Assembly: GCA_905250115.1 (NCBI GenBank)
Contig: CAJNOI010000078.1
Span: forward strand, 186,001 to 250,000
Reading direction: 5' to 3'
DNA length: 64,000 nucleotides
Source: Adineta steineri
Taxonomy: Eukaryota > Rotifera > Eurotatoria > Adinetida > Adinetidae
This document shows positions 40,117-51,267 of the stretch, one piece after another; positions within the stretch are counted from its first letter, which is position 1, and each line of letters begins with the position of its first letter. The notes beneath the pieces are model-generated. The model was not told the origin of the DNA. It made no database searches and saw only the letters and a list, made by a program, of their open reading frames with translations. The position numbers were made by a program, and so were the translations under genes.

Positions 40117-40685
40117 ACTTTTAATCAAATACTGTTTGAATGAAACGACAATCGCGTACCTTCATATATATATGTATGTTTAATTATACGTAGTAGTCAC
40201 ATGTAAGATTTGATAATTGAAGCCAAACTAATACAGTGAATTTGAGATATGCGTATGTGTACGAGACAATGACAAAGCAAAGTACAAAGTTTCTTTTTTC
40301 TTCTATTGTATTCGATTCATGATTTGTTTGAGAAACGGAGAAAGGACTCGAATTGATTTAAATGAATATTTTATAAATAGGTACGCACAATGATCTTGTG
40401 ATGTTTGTTAGTAATAAATGTGTTCATTCTTATCGAACTATGTTAAAGCAATTTTTAATTAAATAAAATCAACAATTCGATTACATAATGTTCTACACAA
40501 AAATTTTTTTAATCAATAAATGAATTATTTAACATTATATTTGAAGGTAAATTAAAACAAACATAATTTTATATGAACGAAAGTTTACTATGTTCTTATT
40601 GAAGAATTTATCATATCTATCAATAGAAGTATATATATTTTTTATTAGATGAACATGAAAAAAAATCGAAAATATGCTTTTTTAT
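40117..40685. other. Intergenic between two minus-strand genes
   Basis: 5' flank of the Ser-rich gene and 3' flank of the protoglobin gene. AT-rich, with no feature recognised. Confidence 0.55.
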
Positions 40686-41330
40686 TTATATACAACAAAA
40701 TTTGTTTTTTTTTGTTGGTGTTTCATTTGATGTTGAACTGTCTTTGTCTGTTTTTGTATAATGCATGGTAAAAAAATCATTTTGTATCCAAAAAAATTTA
40801 TTAATCGCCATTATAGTTGCTTGCCGAGTTTTGTCATCAAGATTTTCTGCACTCCATAATACATCAACAAGTAAATGCTCTAAGAAACCAAGTAATGCAT
40901 TTATATGCATATATTCAACGTTGATTGATGATGCACCAGCTTTATTCGTATGCATTCTTCCAATATGAGATAGATATTGTAGAAAAGTATCGTTCCACTC
41001 ACGTTGTGTAAAAATACGTTTGAAATAAATAGTTAATATATCTTTACGATATGTCATTTGTTCTGATTCTAATGTAACACCATGTGTCTTTTTTAATGTA
41101 AAACCTTCAAAGCCTTCATTATTAATTAAAAAATAATGTTTTGTTATATCAAATGAAAATAATTTTCGATAAACAGTATCGGCAATAACAGGAATACGTG
41201 GGAAAAGTATAGGTGCAAATGCATTAAGAAGAGAAATATCATCCAATGTAAAATTTAGATATTTTGATAAATATTCAAAACGATAACGAAGATCATTATT
41301 AAGTCGATCGTTGTCGATATGTTCCGTCAT
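40686..41330 (-). CDS. Single-domain protoglobin (globin-sensor fold), intronless
   Basis: 214 residues in one uninterrupted exon. The whole protein is a protoglobin domain, the heme fold of globin-coupled sensors that binds O2, CO or NO. Visible features: a pre-A/Z helix region (RFEYLSKYLNFTLDDISLLN), PVIADTVYRKLFSFDITKHY, RKDILTIYFKRIF, and the F-helix motif IGRMHTNKAG, whose His127 is the expected proximal heme ligand. VEYMHINALLGFLEHLL and the C-terminal helix KFFWIQNDFFTMHY follow. There is no attached signalling domain. The C-terminus is basic and ends CCI, which could be lipidated (inference). The phrases KLFSFDIT…F…FEGF and AINKFFWIQND are what I recall of single-domain fungal relatives rather than metazoan globins. 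All confidently modelled neighbours have introns, which fits horizontal acquisition. Confidence 0.85.
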   Translation of the reverse strand: MTEHIDNDRLNNDLRYRFEYLSKYLNFTLDDISLLNAFAPILFPRIPVIADTVYRKLFSFDITKHYFLINNEGFEGFTLKKTHGVTLESEQMTYRKDILTIYFKRIFTQREWNDTFLQYLSHIGRMHTNKAGASSINVEYMHINALLGFLEHLLVDVLWSAENLDDKTRQATIMAINKFFWIQNDFFTMHYTKTDKDSSTSNETPTKKNKFCCI

Positions 41331-43979
41331 TTTAGAAAGAACTTGTAAAGTGTCTTCTTTCTTTTTTCTATCGTTTGTTTTTCTCTCTCTAGACCTAATA
41401 AAGAGAAAAAGAAAGGGAAAAGAAGAGAAGACAACAAAAAAAAGAATTTATATGCAATACTTTTTTACACGATGATTTCCGTCTGAAAATTATCAATTGT
41501 ATTATTCATGCGCTAAATTATGTTTAATCATTTAAATCTAGAAAATCATGCTGTTTACAAAAGAATTCGATAAGATAAAAAATATAATTAAATAAAATTA
41601 TTTTTAGCTTAAATAGATATTTAGGTCATTATGTATCTTTTTCGAGGTTCATATTTTCTTAATATTATTTTTTTTTATAGAAAACTAAATTTAAAATTTT
41701 CTTCTTGGCTGGTTTTTTATAAAAAAACACTTGCACAGTTATTTCCTGAATAATGTCTTGTCAGAAAAAGCGTAAACACTAATAATAAAATTTCTGTTTT
41801 ATAGATTAAACTATTGCAAAAATAAGTACTAAAAAATAAAAAACAATAAATTATATTAAGTACAACGATACTCTCTTTTTTTGCATGGTGAAATTATAAT
41901 AGTAAGATAGGGTGTAGAAAGAGCAACTACAAGTCTTTGATAGCTAATAATTATTCTCTTCACTGAAGACATGATCCATTATTACTAATATATAATATTC
42001 ATATTTCTTCTTATAACGATGAGAATGTTTCATGGATATATTGATGAGTTACTTGTTTATTCAATAGTAATGTACCATTTTCGAGCGACTTATTAATTTG
42101 AACGATCAGAGAATAGTTTCTCATTATGTCTTGTCATGTTTTGAAGATCTTTTTTCTTTCTTCTACCAATCGACGATGACAGCTCGTCGAACTAAATTGT
42201 TATGTATCGGATATTCATCTATCTTTCTCCTTTAATTTAACAAAAAAAAACCAATTCTATGTCATATTTATAACTATGACATTAAAACAATTAATTCAAT
42301 TTTTTCCGGTAGTCTTCCATCATTGACTAATCGTTTTCAGACTATCTGTTCGATAATGTATACAAATGTTACGAAGAAGTAATCAAGAAAATTCCGGATC
42401 GTATATAATAAACACATCTTACTGGAAGTTTGTCTAATGACAATCTATTAAATCAAAAGATCAAGTTGTCATCTAGTAAAATAAGTATCAAATAACAGAT
42501 AAAAACTTTTTTTTATAAACGATCAAGATAAAAAAAGGGTCAGTTCATTGTTTAAAAGTATAAATATTTTATCCGAATAAAAGTAATCGAATACGTGATA
42601 TGATTATAAATTATGGAAAAAGAACAGTTTAGTTAAAGATACCACAATAAAAGAATATAGGATGATCTAATCATAAAGTATTATTGTGAAAAGAGAACTA
42701 TATCATCATCCTACATATATTACACTTTTCCGAATAGAACACGATTGATTTATATTAACCTACAAACATTTTCACTAATGCATGAGTATCGTCAATATTG
42801 TCTGTTATTTTTCAATTAACATTGTATCTATATTTAATTCATTCAGATCAACTTATAGAGCCACATATGAGATATGCACTTGATAATAAATCGAGTGCAT
42901 ATTTACAGATGTGGAATAACTAATACTTGTAACGCCAAGCTAAAAAAAAGAAGAAGAGACTTTTGAAATGCTTTTAATGCTTGAAATATTTAGTTATTTT
43001 TATAACAACAAAGCAGGTTTTTTTAACCCTAGAAAGCACGAGAAGTTGATAGAGTAGTATACAATACAAACTAGAATCTTATTATATATCAAATATTGCT
43101 GAAAACACAAAAACTATTACATATATACAGAGAGCAAAATACTTGATTTTCGACGGAACAATCACAGTAAAAAATAGCATGTCCTTAAGCTGATCTTAGT
43201 TGCAAAATTGTATGTGAATGATGTCGAATTTATTGCTATGTTTCATCTCTAAACAGTGTATGAATCAGTTTTAGTGATTCTAACACAAAAAAATGTATAT
43301 CGTGAAAAGAAGGTTTTTAGAAACTCATTAGATACATAATTAGACAATCTTCAACAGTGTTACGATCTCTTATTCTTTCCTAAGTTCGAAAAAAATCATT
43401 CAGTTTCTAATAATTCCAACAAGAAAGAATTTAGATCAAAGTAGAAAGTCAATATTAAAAGAAAGATTTCATTCAACGAGCAGTAAACAAGTCGACAAAA
43501 CTATTACCACATAAAATTCAATTCTATATTTTGGAATCAATCTTAACGGTGATTTTTATTTTATTAGATATTAGACACTATACTTTAGGGAATAACGTAT
43601 GACATTATATTAGTTATGTGATAATGTATTATTAATAGCTACTGTCATCATTTCATTATTTATGATCAATTATAAATTATTTTACAATTAATCTTTTATA
43701 TTTGTCTTATATCGAGAATTCTGTTAAATCAAAATACGATGTTTAATTATAAATTTTAAATATACGTTTATATGGAACTACAAATAGAATAGATATCATT
43801 TTAGATTAATTCTGAAGTTGTTAAAAATCATTGTTGAATCCCTCTAGACTGATACATAGTATTTTTTATATACACATATAAAAGAATTCAATAGAAAAAG
43901 TTTCCTAATACAATAAAGAAATTTTCTATCATAATTATAGTTATGTTTTATAGTCTTAATACAAATTCTAACATTATGT
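41331..43979. other. Gene-poor AT-rich region, part 1
   Basis: 2.6 kb with no convincing exon on either strand. Purine-rich tract at 41396–41430 upstream of the protoglobin gene. A small hairpin (ATATGCACT / AGTGCATAT) lies at about 42870–42900. Otherwise featureless AT-rich DNA. Confidence 0.5.
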
Positions 43980-44117
43980 CTATAGCTGATAGAGCTTTCT
44001 TGGACGCTGATCTTGAAGAACAATATCATTTTCAGCAGCTGTATAACATTCTTCAGTAAGTTCTTTCACTGAATCGGTATCATTAAACCATTCGATCATA
44101 TCTAGTTTTGATGACAT
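43980..44117 (-). pseudogene. Short open frame, 45 codons, possible gene fragment
   Basis: An ATG-to-TAG frame with balanced, acidic, protein-like composition (MSSKLDMIEWFNDTDSVKEL, then ECYTAAENDIVLQDQ and a basic end). It stands out from the surrounding non-coding sequence but has no recognisable domain or adjoining exon. Either a small real gene or a truncated remnant. Unknown function. Confidence 0.35.
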
Positions 44118-44270
44118 TGGAATGATTGAAAATAGAAAAAAACTAAAAATTGAATACAAATATTTTTCATCATCATTTTTTCTGGAACAAGAAAAAATAT
44201 ATGCTACACACTTGTCGAAACTTCGTTGATGAGCAATTCGAGAACATATTTATAACGATTACAAATGAAT

Positions 44271-44606
44271 AGAGAGATATAGATTTATTTGTTGATAACA
44301 TTTCAGTATTGGAAAGATGTATGGATTGGATTTCTTCTAATTCTTCTCTTTCTTCTTTACCTTCATATGATATGGAGGAGGTTCAACTCCTCCGTCTTTT
44401 TCCTGAATCGTTTTTTGTATACTAGTTAGTTGTTATCTCTGTCGTTTTTCATTTGTTCATGTGTTTATGTTTTTTTTTTTTCTCTCTAGTTGTTCTTGTT
44501 AGTTTTTATCTTTTCATTCTTTCTATTATTTTATGTACTGTAAGGACCTTCTGGTCGTCAGTTTATGCGCAAATAAAAAAAAAAAAAAAAAGAGAGATAT
44601 AGATTT
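44271..44606 (+). mobile_element. 5'-truncated non-LTR (LINE-type) retroposon with poly(A) tail and 16-base target duplication
   Basis: The exact direct repeat AGAGAGATATAGATTT lies at 44271–44286 and 44591–44606. The 304-base insert between them ends in 16 A residues (44575–44590), the mark of target-primed reverse transcription. The insert is open in one frame at its 5' end (DNISVLERCMDWISS…MEEVQLLRLFPESFF, stop near 44423), as expected for the end of a reverse-transcriptase-type ORF followed by a 3' UTR. A 7-base-stem hairpin (GGAGGAG / CTCCTCC) lies at about 44373–44392. The intact repeats and pure A-tail indicate a fairly recent insertion. Confidence 0.8.
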
Positions 44607-46576
44607 TAATCAAAATAGATGTTTTATATTCTTTACTGGTAATTGAAATGCTTCATGTGCTTTGTCGGATTATGACAAATTCTAATGTACTTCAGAGCTG
44701 AAACTAAGTTCTGATCAACCGATGAATGTTTATTAAAATCTCATATATATGCATGATGATTTTGACGCGAATTACACGTTAAATGAAAACTCTTAAAATG
44801 TACATATATCAAGTGAATTTTTGAATATAAAATGATTATAATCAGGAATATGTACTGTTGTGCATATAAGAAGAAAATTTGTTGAATAATTTAAATATTT
44901 ATCTTCAATTTTTATTGAATATAATTGATCAACTAAAGTAATAAGACGATAATGTGCTGATACACTTAAACGTTTTGGATTACGTCGAAAATTACGACAA
45001 CAAATTCATATATATTTATTTTAACTCGATAAAAATTCACCTACATAATAATAAAATCTTTCAGATATTTGCCATGTTGTTGACGTTTTTATTTTACTTT
45101 TCAAATATTGTGTTATCTAGTTATTTATCCATTCACATATTTCAAATGTCCAATATCGACATGGATTAAGATCAATAACAGATCAGTTTTGAGTAATTTC
45201 AAATAATTGATTATGAGTTAGTTTTAGCAGAAGTTTATATAAATATGATATACGATAGAATTTAGTATAGGAGAATAATTAAGAATCGACTGAAAACAAT
45301 AAAATTAGAATGAGCTTATCTAAAACTATTGTTATTTATATGAAATATTCGGTATGAGAGAATTTATTACAATCTAATTAAGTAAGAGAATGTTAATAGT
45401 TCAATGATTAGATTCTTTTATTAAAGATCTATAAAAGGAATATATTGTATCAATCATAATCAAATGAATTTTAATTAAAGAACTTTTCCTCATATTCATT
45501 TTTACGTTCTCATAATCATTCTACAAAGATGTTCACCATTAAACTCAAGTATAGTTTAAAATATATAACAGCCATATTAATTTATAAAGTCATCTTTCAG
45601 AAATGTGTATCGAGATACAATGGAACATCTCAATTAACAGATCATAATTAAGAATGAAAAAAGATGCTTCATTTGATAAAATATAACAATTTCGAAAAAC
45701 TTCTGCTATTACTAAAAAGATATTATACACTTCCCACATCCACATCCTCAGTAAGATTCGTTAAATGAAAAACTTCTTTTTAATCAATATACCACGAATA
45801 CAACATTAAATAAATTATTATCATTGAAAAAATCGAATATGGTTATAGAATGTGAGTTAGTAGCAATGACGGATATCAAGGTAATGCAATATTCATGCTC
45901 AAAAGTAAGGGTTTCTATGACGAAGACAGGAGAATAGGCCATAGCGATTTTACCGTCAGTTCATGCAAACACTCAAAAACGATTGAAATTTGTTTTCTTG
46001 CGATAACTTTCATCAAAAAGTATTGTCTTTACTATATTTCAAAATTATTTCTTGAAGGACAAACAGTATATAAACTTGCAGTAGAAAGAAAATCAAATTT
46101 AACAAATGAGGCAATGACGTAGTCTTTAAAAAGTCAGTGAAGTCAGAACTCAATTTTCTAATGATTATTTCTATCATAATTTCATTTTTACAAACACTTA
46201 ACTAATAAAATGTGTTAGAGAAGCAAAACAAATTGTTTTTGTTCTAAATTAATTAACAAGCACAATATTTTATGATCTTTGGAGAAAAGATGATTGGTCA
46301 ATTTTTTCATGCGTACTCTAACTATTTTTTGCTTATCTACAATATGAATTTACATTCCACGTGGCAATACTATGTTTTATGTGAGTTTGCATCAACTGAT
46401 TTCATTAAAATAATGAAAAAACTATGGAATATGAACAAGAAAGAAATTATTTTTTTTTAAATCAAATAAATAGCATACAGCTTGAATATTTTCTTTTTTG
46501 TTGTTGTTATCGTCAGTTAAAAAAGAAGAAAATATTTTCAAGAAGAGTTTCTGTATTATATAGAATCATCCTTTCA
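44607..46576. other. Gene-poor AT-rich region, part 2
   Basis: About 2 kb upstream of the first two-TM paralog. No exon could be assigned. It may contain that gene's unresolved first exon. Open frames near 45895 and 46272 look like chance. Confidence 0.45.
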
Positions 46577-47932
46577 ATGCCGTGGAATTGGTTCTTAGAA
46601 TTTAAAACTAAAATTAAACGCATCAATTTATTTAAAGATATTGATAAAACAAATGAAGAAGATATCAAAAATCAAAAAATATCGACAATTATCTTTCTTA
46701 TTCTGTTTATAATATCAATTGTTGCTCTCTTTCTATATTCATCCTTGACTCCTATAACAAAAACGGTAGTTGTTGAACAACCTTCTTTATCCGATTACAA
46801 ACAATTAGAAGAAAAATATTCAAATACATTATTATGTCCATGTACAAGTGTTTCTAATGAATACAACAAATTCATATCATCATTTACACCAACTCTCCAT
46901 CAAGTCTGCTCAAGTGATTTTGTTAGTGACAAATGGCTCAATTATGTTAATTACCGTTTATTTGTTGAACCACAATATCATTTTATTTGGGATTTTCGTC
47001 ATTCAGCTTATGGATTTTTTTCTATGTTACGCACACTTTGTGTATTAGCTAAACAAACAATTGATGATCAATTAATTTCATTCTATTCTACAATTTTACT
47101 TACAGAAAATACCATTTCAGAAGATATATTTTTAGCTAATATAAATGCAGCTCGTGATCAATTTATAAATGTAAGTGCAAATGATTTTACAATTACACTT
47201 GACTCAGTTATATTAATGGGAATAGTTAATGTAGGAATCATCAATCGATTAGGAACACAGTGGAAATTAGTTCTTTATTTATACTCGAACAGTGCATTTT
47301 CCGATGCTTGGGCAGGTCAACCATACAGAATAGGTGAAAATTGTTTACGAACCAATGTATACTGTAGTACAACAACAGGTATTTACTTAAGAAAACTTAA
47401 CAATGAGACATCATCTGATTTATATTGGGGGGAAAAATATACAGCAGAAGTACAATTCGAAGTTCCAGGTGTACTTGTAAGTGGTTTCATACTCGATTCT
47501 GTTCTTCAATCAAATCTTTCATGTTTATATAATGAAAGTTGTTTATTGAAACTAAACACATATTTAAATGATTCACTTTCTCCATTCAATGCAACACCTT
47601 TAACAGTGCCTTCTTCTGCTCAATCTCTTCCAACCATTGATGATTTAACCAAAAAATTAATGGTGGATTTTTGGCAACTAAATTCATCTTATCAACATTA
47701 TTTCAATGCGTGCAATCCATTAACTTGCACATATACTTATACTCATCAGTTTGATATTCTTTTTATTATTACGACTGTTATTTCATTTATTGGTGGAATT
47801 GTAACAGTTCTTATGATCGTAATATTACCGACAGTGAAATTCTTAAGAAACAAAGTTAAAACTGTCAAGCGATTATTATCATCATCAGAAGTTGTACCAT
47901 ATGAAACTAATATTGGTATGTATTGTAATTAG
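46577..47932 (+). CDS. Two-TM Cys-rich ectodomain protein, paralog 1
   Basis: Not recognised as a named family; the first of three tandem paralogs. The frame is open from 46424, and the first plausible start is MPWNWFLEFK at 46577 (451 codons); an upstream exon is possible. Layout: short basic cytosolic N-terminus, TM1 (TIIFLILFIISIVALFLYSS), a large glycosylated ectodomain, TM2 (ILFIITTVISFIGGIVTVLM) and a basic cytosolic tail. Ectodomain marks shared with the next two genes are LCPCTSVSNEYNKFISS, then HQVCSSDFV, a central VPG motif followed by QSNLSCLYNESCL, and YFNACNPLTCTYTYTH just before TM2. The topology resembles ENaC/ASIC channels, but their signature motifs are absent. Unlike its paralogs, its 3' half has no intron. 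Confidence 0.75.
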   Translation: MPWNWFLEFKTKIKRINLFKDIDKTNEEDIKNQKISTIIFLILFIISIVALFLYSSLTPITKTVVVEQPSLSDYKQLEEKYSNTLLCPCTSVSNEYNKFISSFTPTLHQVCSSDFVSDKWLNYVNYRLFVEPQYHFIWDFRHSAYGFFSMLRTLCVLAKQTIDDQLISFYSTILLTENTISEDIFLANINAARDQFINVSANDFTITLDSVILMGIVNVGIINRLGTQWKLVLYLYSNSAFSDAWAGQPYRIGENCLRTNVYCSTTTGIYLRKLNNETSSDLYWGEKYTAEVQFEVPGVLVSGFILDSVLQSNLSCLYNESCLLKLNTYLNDSLSPFNATPLTVPSSAQSLPTIDDLTKKLMVDFWQLNSSYQHYFNACNPLTCTYTYTHQFDILFIITTVISFIGGIVTVLMIVILPTVKFLRNKVKTVKRLLSSSEVVPYETNIGMYCN

Positions 47933-48466
47933 GATGCTAGAAATTGCCTAGAAAGACTCTGTCAGGTGTCAAGACATAGAGATTTGATAAGAAAAGAAGG
48001 AACCTAAGTCCTTGATCACTTTTACTAACGCTAATGAGTTGTGGATTGAGTCAGACGCATACTCAAAAGAAGAAAAAACAGATATAAAACAAAATTATCA
48101 AATGATGTCCAAGTCTTTGAAATTATGTCAGACGATGTGAAACAATTTTCCTATCTTAAAAATAATCAGTTCCATGTTTTACAAAACAAGTTCTTTTAAT
48201 AACAAAAAAAGCAATGTGATTATCTTCATCGAATTCACATAAAATATTTAATGAATTAGACGGAAGGAAAAGGCTTTTATTAAATAATCTACTAATAAGT
48301 ACAGCAATTGCAAACGAATGAAAGTTCAGTAGGCAACGGTTTACTAGTGCAAAATTACGATGGGCGAACGCTAAAGTGAAATGAGCAAGTGCCCATTTGC
48401 TCTCCTTCCACTGGCTACGCTACTGATCACCATATTTATTGTGTTTTTCTTTCTATTCTTTTATAG
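47933..48466. other. Spacer between paralogs 1 and 2
   Basis: AT-rich, except for a GC-richer patch at about 48330–48430. Presumably contains the untraced first exon and promoter of paralog 2. Confidence 0.45.
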
Positions 48467-50496
48467 AACGGCAAGCTGCTGGTGATACCACTGGACAACA
48501 AATTTCATTATTTGTTAAAATAAAAATGTTTTTGCTCAACCTTAACTTTTTCTCAGATCCAGATGAAAACAGTGAATGGCACTTATATGGTCAACGTCTT
48601 TCAACTCGATTCTTCACCGTTTCAATAATTATTGCATTTTCTATACTTATTCTCTATGCATCCACATATTCTGTTACAAAAACGATCACCATTAACAAAC
48701 CTCCAATCGATGTTTATTTCACTCTTCAAGATAAATATCCTCAAACATTGACCTGTCCATGTTCATCAACTACAAATGAACAATCTCAATTCATATCATT
48801 TCAACCGACATTTCATCCAGTTTGTTCTTCAAGTTTTATTACAAATAATTGGAGTAACTATTTAACAGCAGAGAACGGTAATATCATGGGTTACCTCGAT
48901 GTTCGTTTCAGTCTTATAAACTTCTTTCCAACTATTTTATCCTTTTGTCAACTATCACAGAAAATAATCAACAATGAATTAACAATATTCAATTCAACAA
49001 AATATATTACAAAATCTATACAAGAAATAGATCTATTCAATTCTCAAACACAACAGCTCATTAGTAACATGAAAAAAACAATAGTGAACTCATTTCAACT
49101 TTCAATCTCAATGTTACGTCAAACAGTTTGGGGAAACGGATTGTATTGTCTTTCAGCTTATTTTTATGTTCCTGATCCGACGATTAACTATGATTATAAC
49201 TCAACAATAAATCCTCATGATTTAAATCTTGTATTTTACCCAGCTTATTATCAACCTAGCTTTGGCACAACATGTTCATGTAAAATCCATCCAACTACAT
49301 GCAATATATTATCTAATATCACTTATCTTAACGAAACGGTAAATAAAATTTAATATTCGATAAAAAAAATTCCGTCCAAAATAAATATTTGCTATAGAAT
49401 ATTAGTTGCCTATTTTATGTTTTACACTTAAAAGCAACATACATTATATTTTATTATTACGCATTTAGTATTAGCTTTAATTGACTTTTTCCCTAAGATT
49501 TTACACAAATAGAGAAATATCAATAACATATTCGTAACCATTGTAAAAAGTACGTCTGACGATGTATACTTGACGCCGATCTGAATAAAAATATTTCGAG
49601 TCATTTTTCACATCTTATTTACTTACCTTGCCACAAGCATAAATTTCGAATGAAGTTTTTTTTTTAATTGAAGAAATATATTTTGCTCTATCGAATTATT
49701 TAATACTAATGGAAAAAGAAAGTTTAATATAAATAAACAGCTTGACTTAAACATGTGTGAAACCATGCTTTTTCGATTCCTGTAAAGAGTTTCTTTTTGT
49801 ATAACAAGATATTAAGCTGACAGTAATAAAATGATTGATGTCACACGTCAAAAATTGTATCAGTGTTAATAGAGTTAAAATATGGTATAAGTTCACATTC
49901 AAGTTCCGATTATGGTAACGTTTTTTTTGATACTGGTTCCAGTTCCACACATATCTAATCCTACTATTATTATATATTTCTTATAGTAAATAGCTGATAC
50001 TACTTTCGATTTTTTTATTCAGAAAACTTACAATCTGTTTACTGTCCCTGGTTATTATATTGGTTGTTATGCGAGCGAATCAATGTTTCGTTCTACTTTT
50101 GAATGTTTTTTTGATCAAACATGTTTACAAACAATTTATAATTTAACAAATTTAATATCAACAGAAATATTTAATCCAACTGCTATGGAATTAAATAACA
50201 GTCGTTATAATGAAACAACAAGTGTACAAAATATGACTGATAATTTAATGGTCGAAGAATGGAATGATAAAACATCATTTCAATTTTATTTTAAACAATG
50301 TAATCCATATTTATGTTCATATTCGTATGATATTAAAGGAGATATTAGTTATGTATTTGCAATTACATTTGGTTTAATTGGTGGATTAACAACTATTTTA
50401 AAAACAATTATTCCATCTATTGTATCAATAATTAGACGATGGCGACAGAAAAGACAAATTAGTACCAGTCAATCAGTAGTTAATCACGGTATCTAA
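48467..50496 (+). CDS. Two-TM Cys-rich ectodomain protein, paralog 2 (5' exon unresolved)
   Basis: Internal exon 48467–49338 (acceptor TTTTATAG, phase 1), a 684-base intron, then terminal exon 50023–50496. The first in-frame ATG is at 48527, but the splice acceptor implies an upstream first exon. TM1 is FTVSIIIAFSILILYASTYS. The ectodomain begins LTCPCSSTTNEQSQFISFQP, then FHPVCSSSF. After the intron come VPGYYIGCYASESMFRSTFE and CFFDQTC, then VEEWNDKTSFQFYFKQCNP, and TM2 (YVFAITFGLIGGLTTIL). The same order and cysteine pattern as the flanking paralogs prove common origin. Many N-x-S/T sites. Function unknown. Confidence 0.72.
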
Positions 50497-50875
50497 AATT
50501 TACTTTAAAAAGTCTCTTAAATATAGACGAATCGTGTAAAATTACTACATATTTAATAATTTGATCTTTGTTTTCTTGATAAGCGAAGTCATAAACAACT
50601 ATTAATTATATTTTGATCTTATTGATGAGAACTCTTATTAATTTTGCTTTTTAATATTTGACTACTTAAAAATTTTGTTTCGAAAAGACTATTACAAGAA
50701 TGGAAAGTCTTTTGTTGAAGATAAGTGTTTTTATGAGATGATTTCGACGTAAGAACTGATATTACATTAGAGATGTCTGTCGTGATTAAATATCTACCGG
50801 AACAGCTCCGAAAAAAGTCTTTTGAATTTTGCTAATGTGATCCTTTTGAGCCGGATGTCTCGAAAGTTTTGCAAC

Positions 50876-50950
50876 ATCTCTTATTTTGCATATATTTTGA
50901 CAAAAGAAAATGATTGAATGTTGATTCTTTTGAAAAGATGCACTATAAAA
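50876..50950 (+). repeat. Copy 1 of a ~75-base inverted repeat
   Basis: Reads TCTTATTTTGCATATATTTT … AAAAGATGCACTAT. The reverse complement of 51096–51175 has the same blocks in the same order (TCTTATTTTGCATATATTTC, GAAAATG, ATGTTGAT, AAAAGATGCACCAT), with scattered differences. Confidence 0.7.
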
Positions 50951-51076
50951 AATTCGTACTGAACAGGAAAAACTTTTCCAAATATTTTTATTACGATGGG
51001 CCAAAGTATTATTATTATATAGGTCGTTCATACTAAGTATAGAAAAACCATCAGAATAAGTCAATAAGAATTTTTC

Positions 51077-51194
51077 TGGGCGGTTCTAGTATACCTTTTC
51101 ATGGTGCATCTTTTCTAAGAAATGATCAACATGTTGCCATTTTCTCATGTCGAAATATATGCAAAATAAGAAATATCGCAGCTCATACCGCCCA
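51077..51194. mobile_element. Candidate 118-base MITE with TGGGCGGT ends, containing repeat copy 2
   Basis: TGGGCGGT at 51077–51084 and its exact reverse complement at 51187–51194 bound a short segment whose interior is the inverted copy of 50876–50950. No transposase. No convincing target duplication is visible, so its status as a mobile unit is tentative. Confidence 0.45.
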
Positions 51195-51267
51195 TTTTTA
51201 AACACTGGAATTAGGAAATATTTATGTTTTAAAATGAATAATATTTAATTGTGTGCATGTTTCTTAG

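Larger units (their letters stand above)
50497..51267. other. Spacer between paralogs 2 and 3 with inverted repeat pair
   Basis: Contains two inverted copies of a ~75-base repeat (50876–50950 and 51096–51175) and an 8-base-TIR fold-back candidate, listed separately. The first exon of paralog 3 should also lie here but was not resolved. Confidence 0.5.

Noticed and set aside
44370..44395. T-arm-like GGTTCAACTCC suggesting a tRNA or tRNA-derived SINE
   Set aside because: No acceptor stem, D-arm or anticodon arm could be placed. The adjacent upstream bases read as the end of a coding frame, fitting a LINE better.
50786..51064. 92-codon minus-strand frame
   Set aside because: It overlaps the inverted-repeat element. 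More likely repeat sequence than a host gene, although part of it could derive from an element's old coding region.
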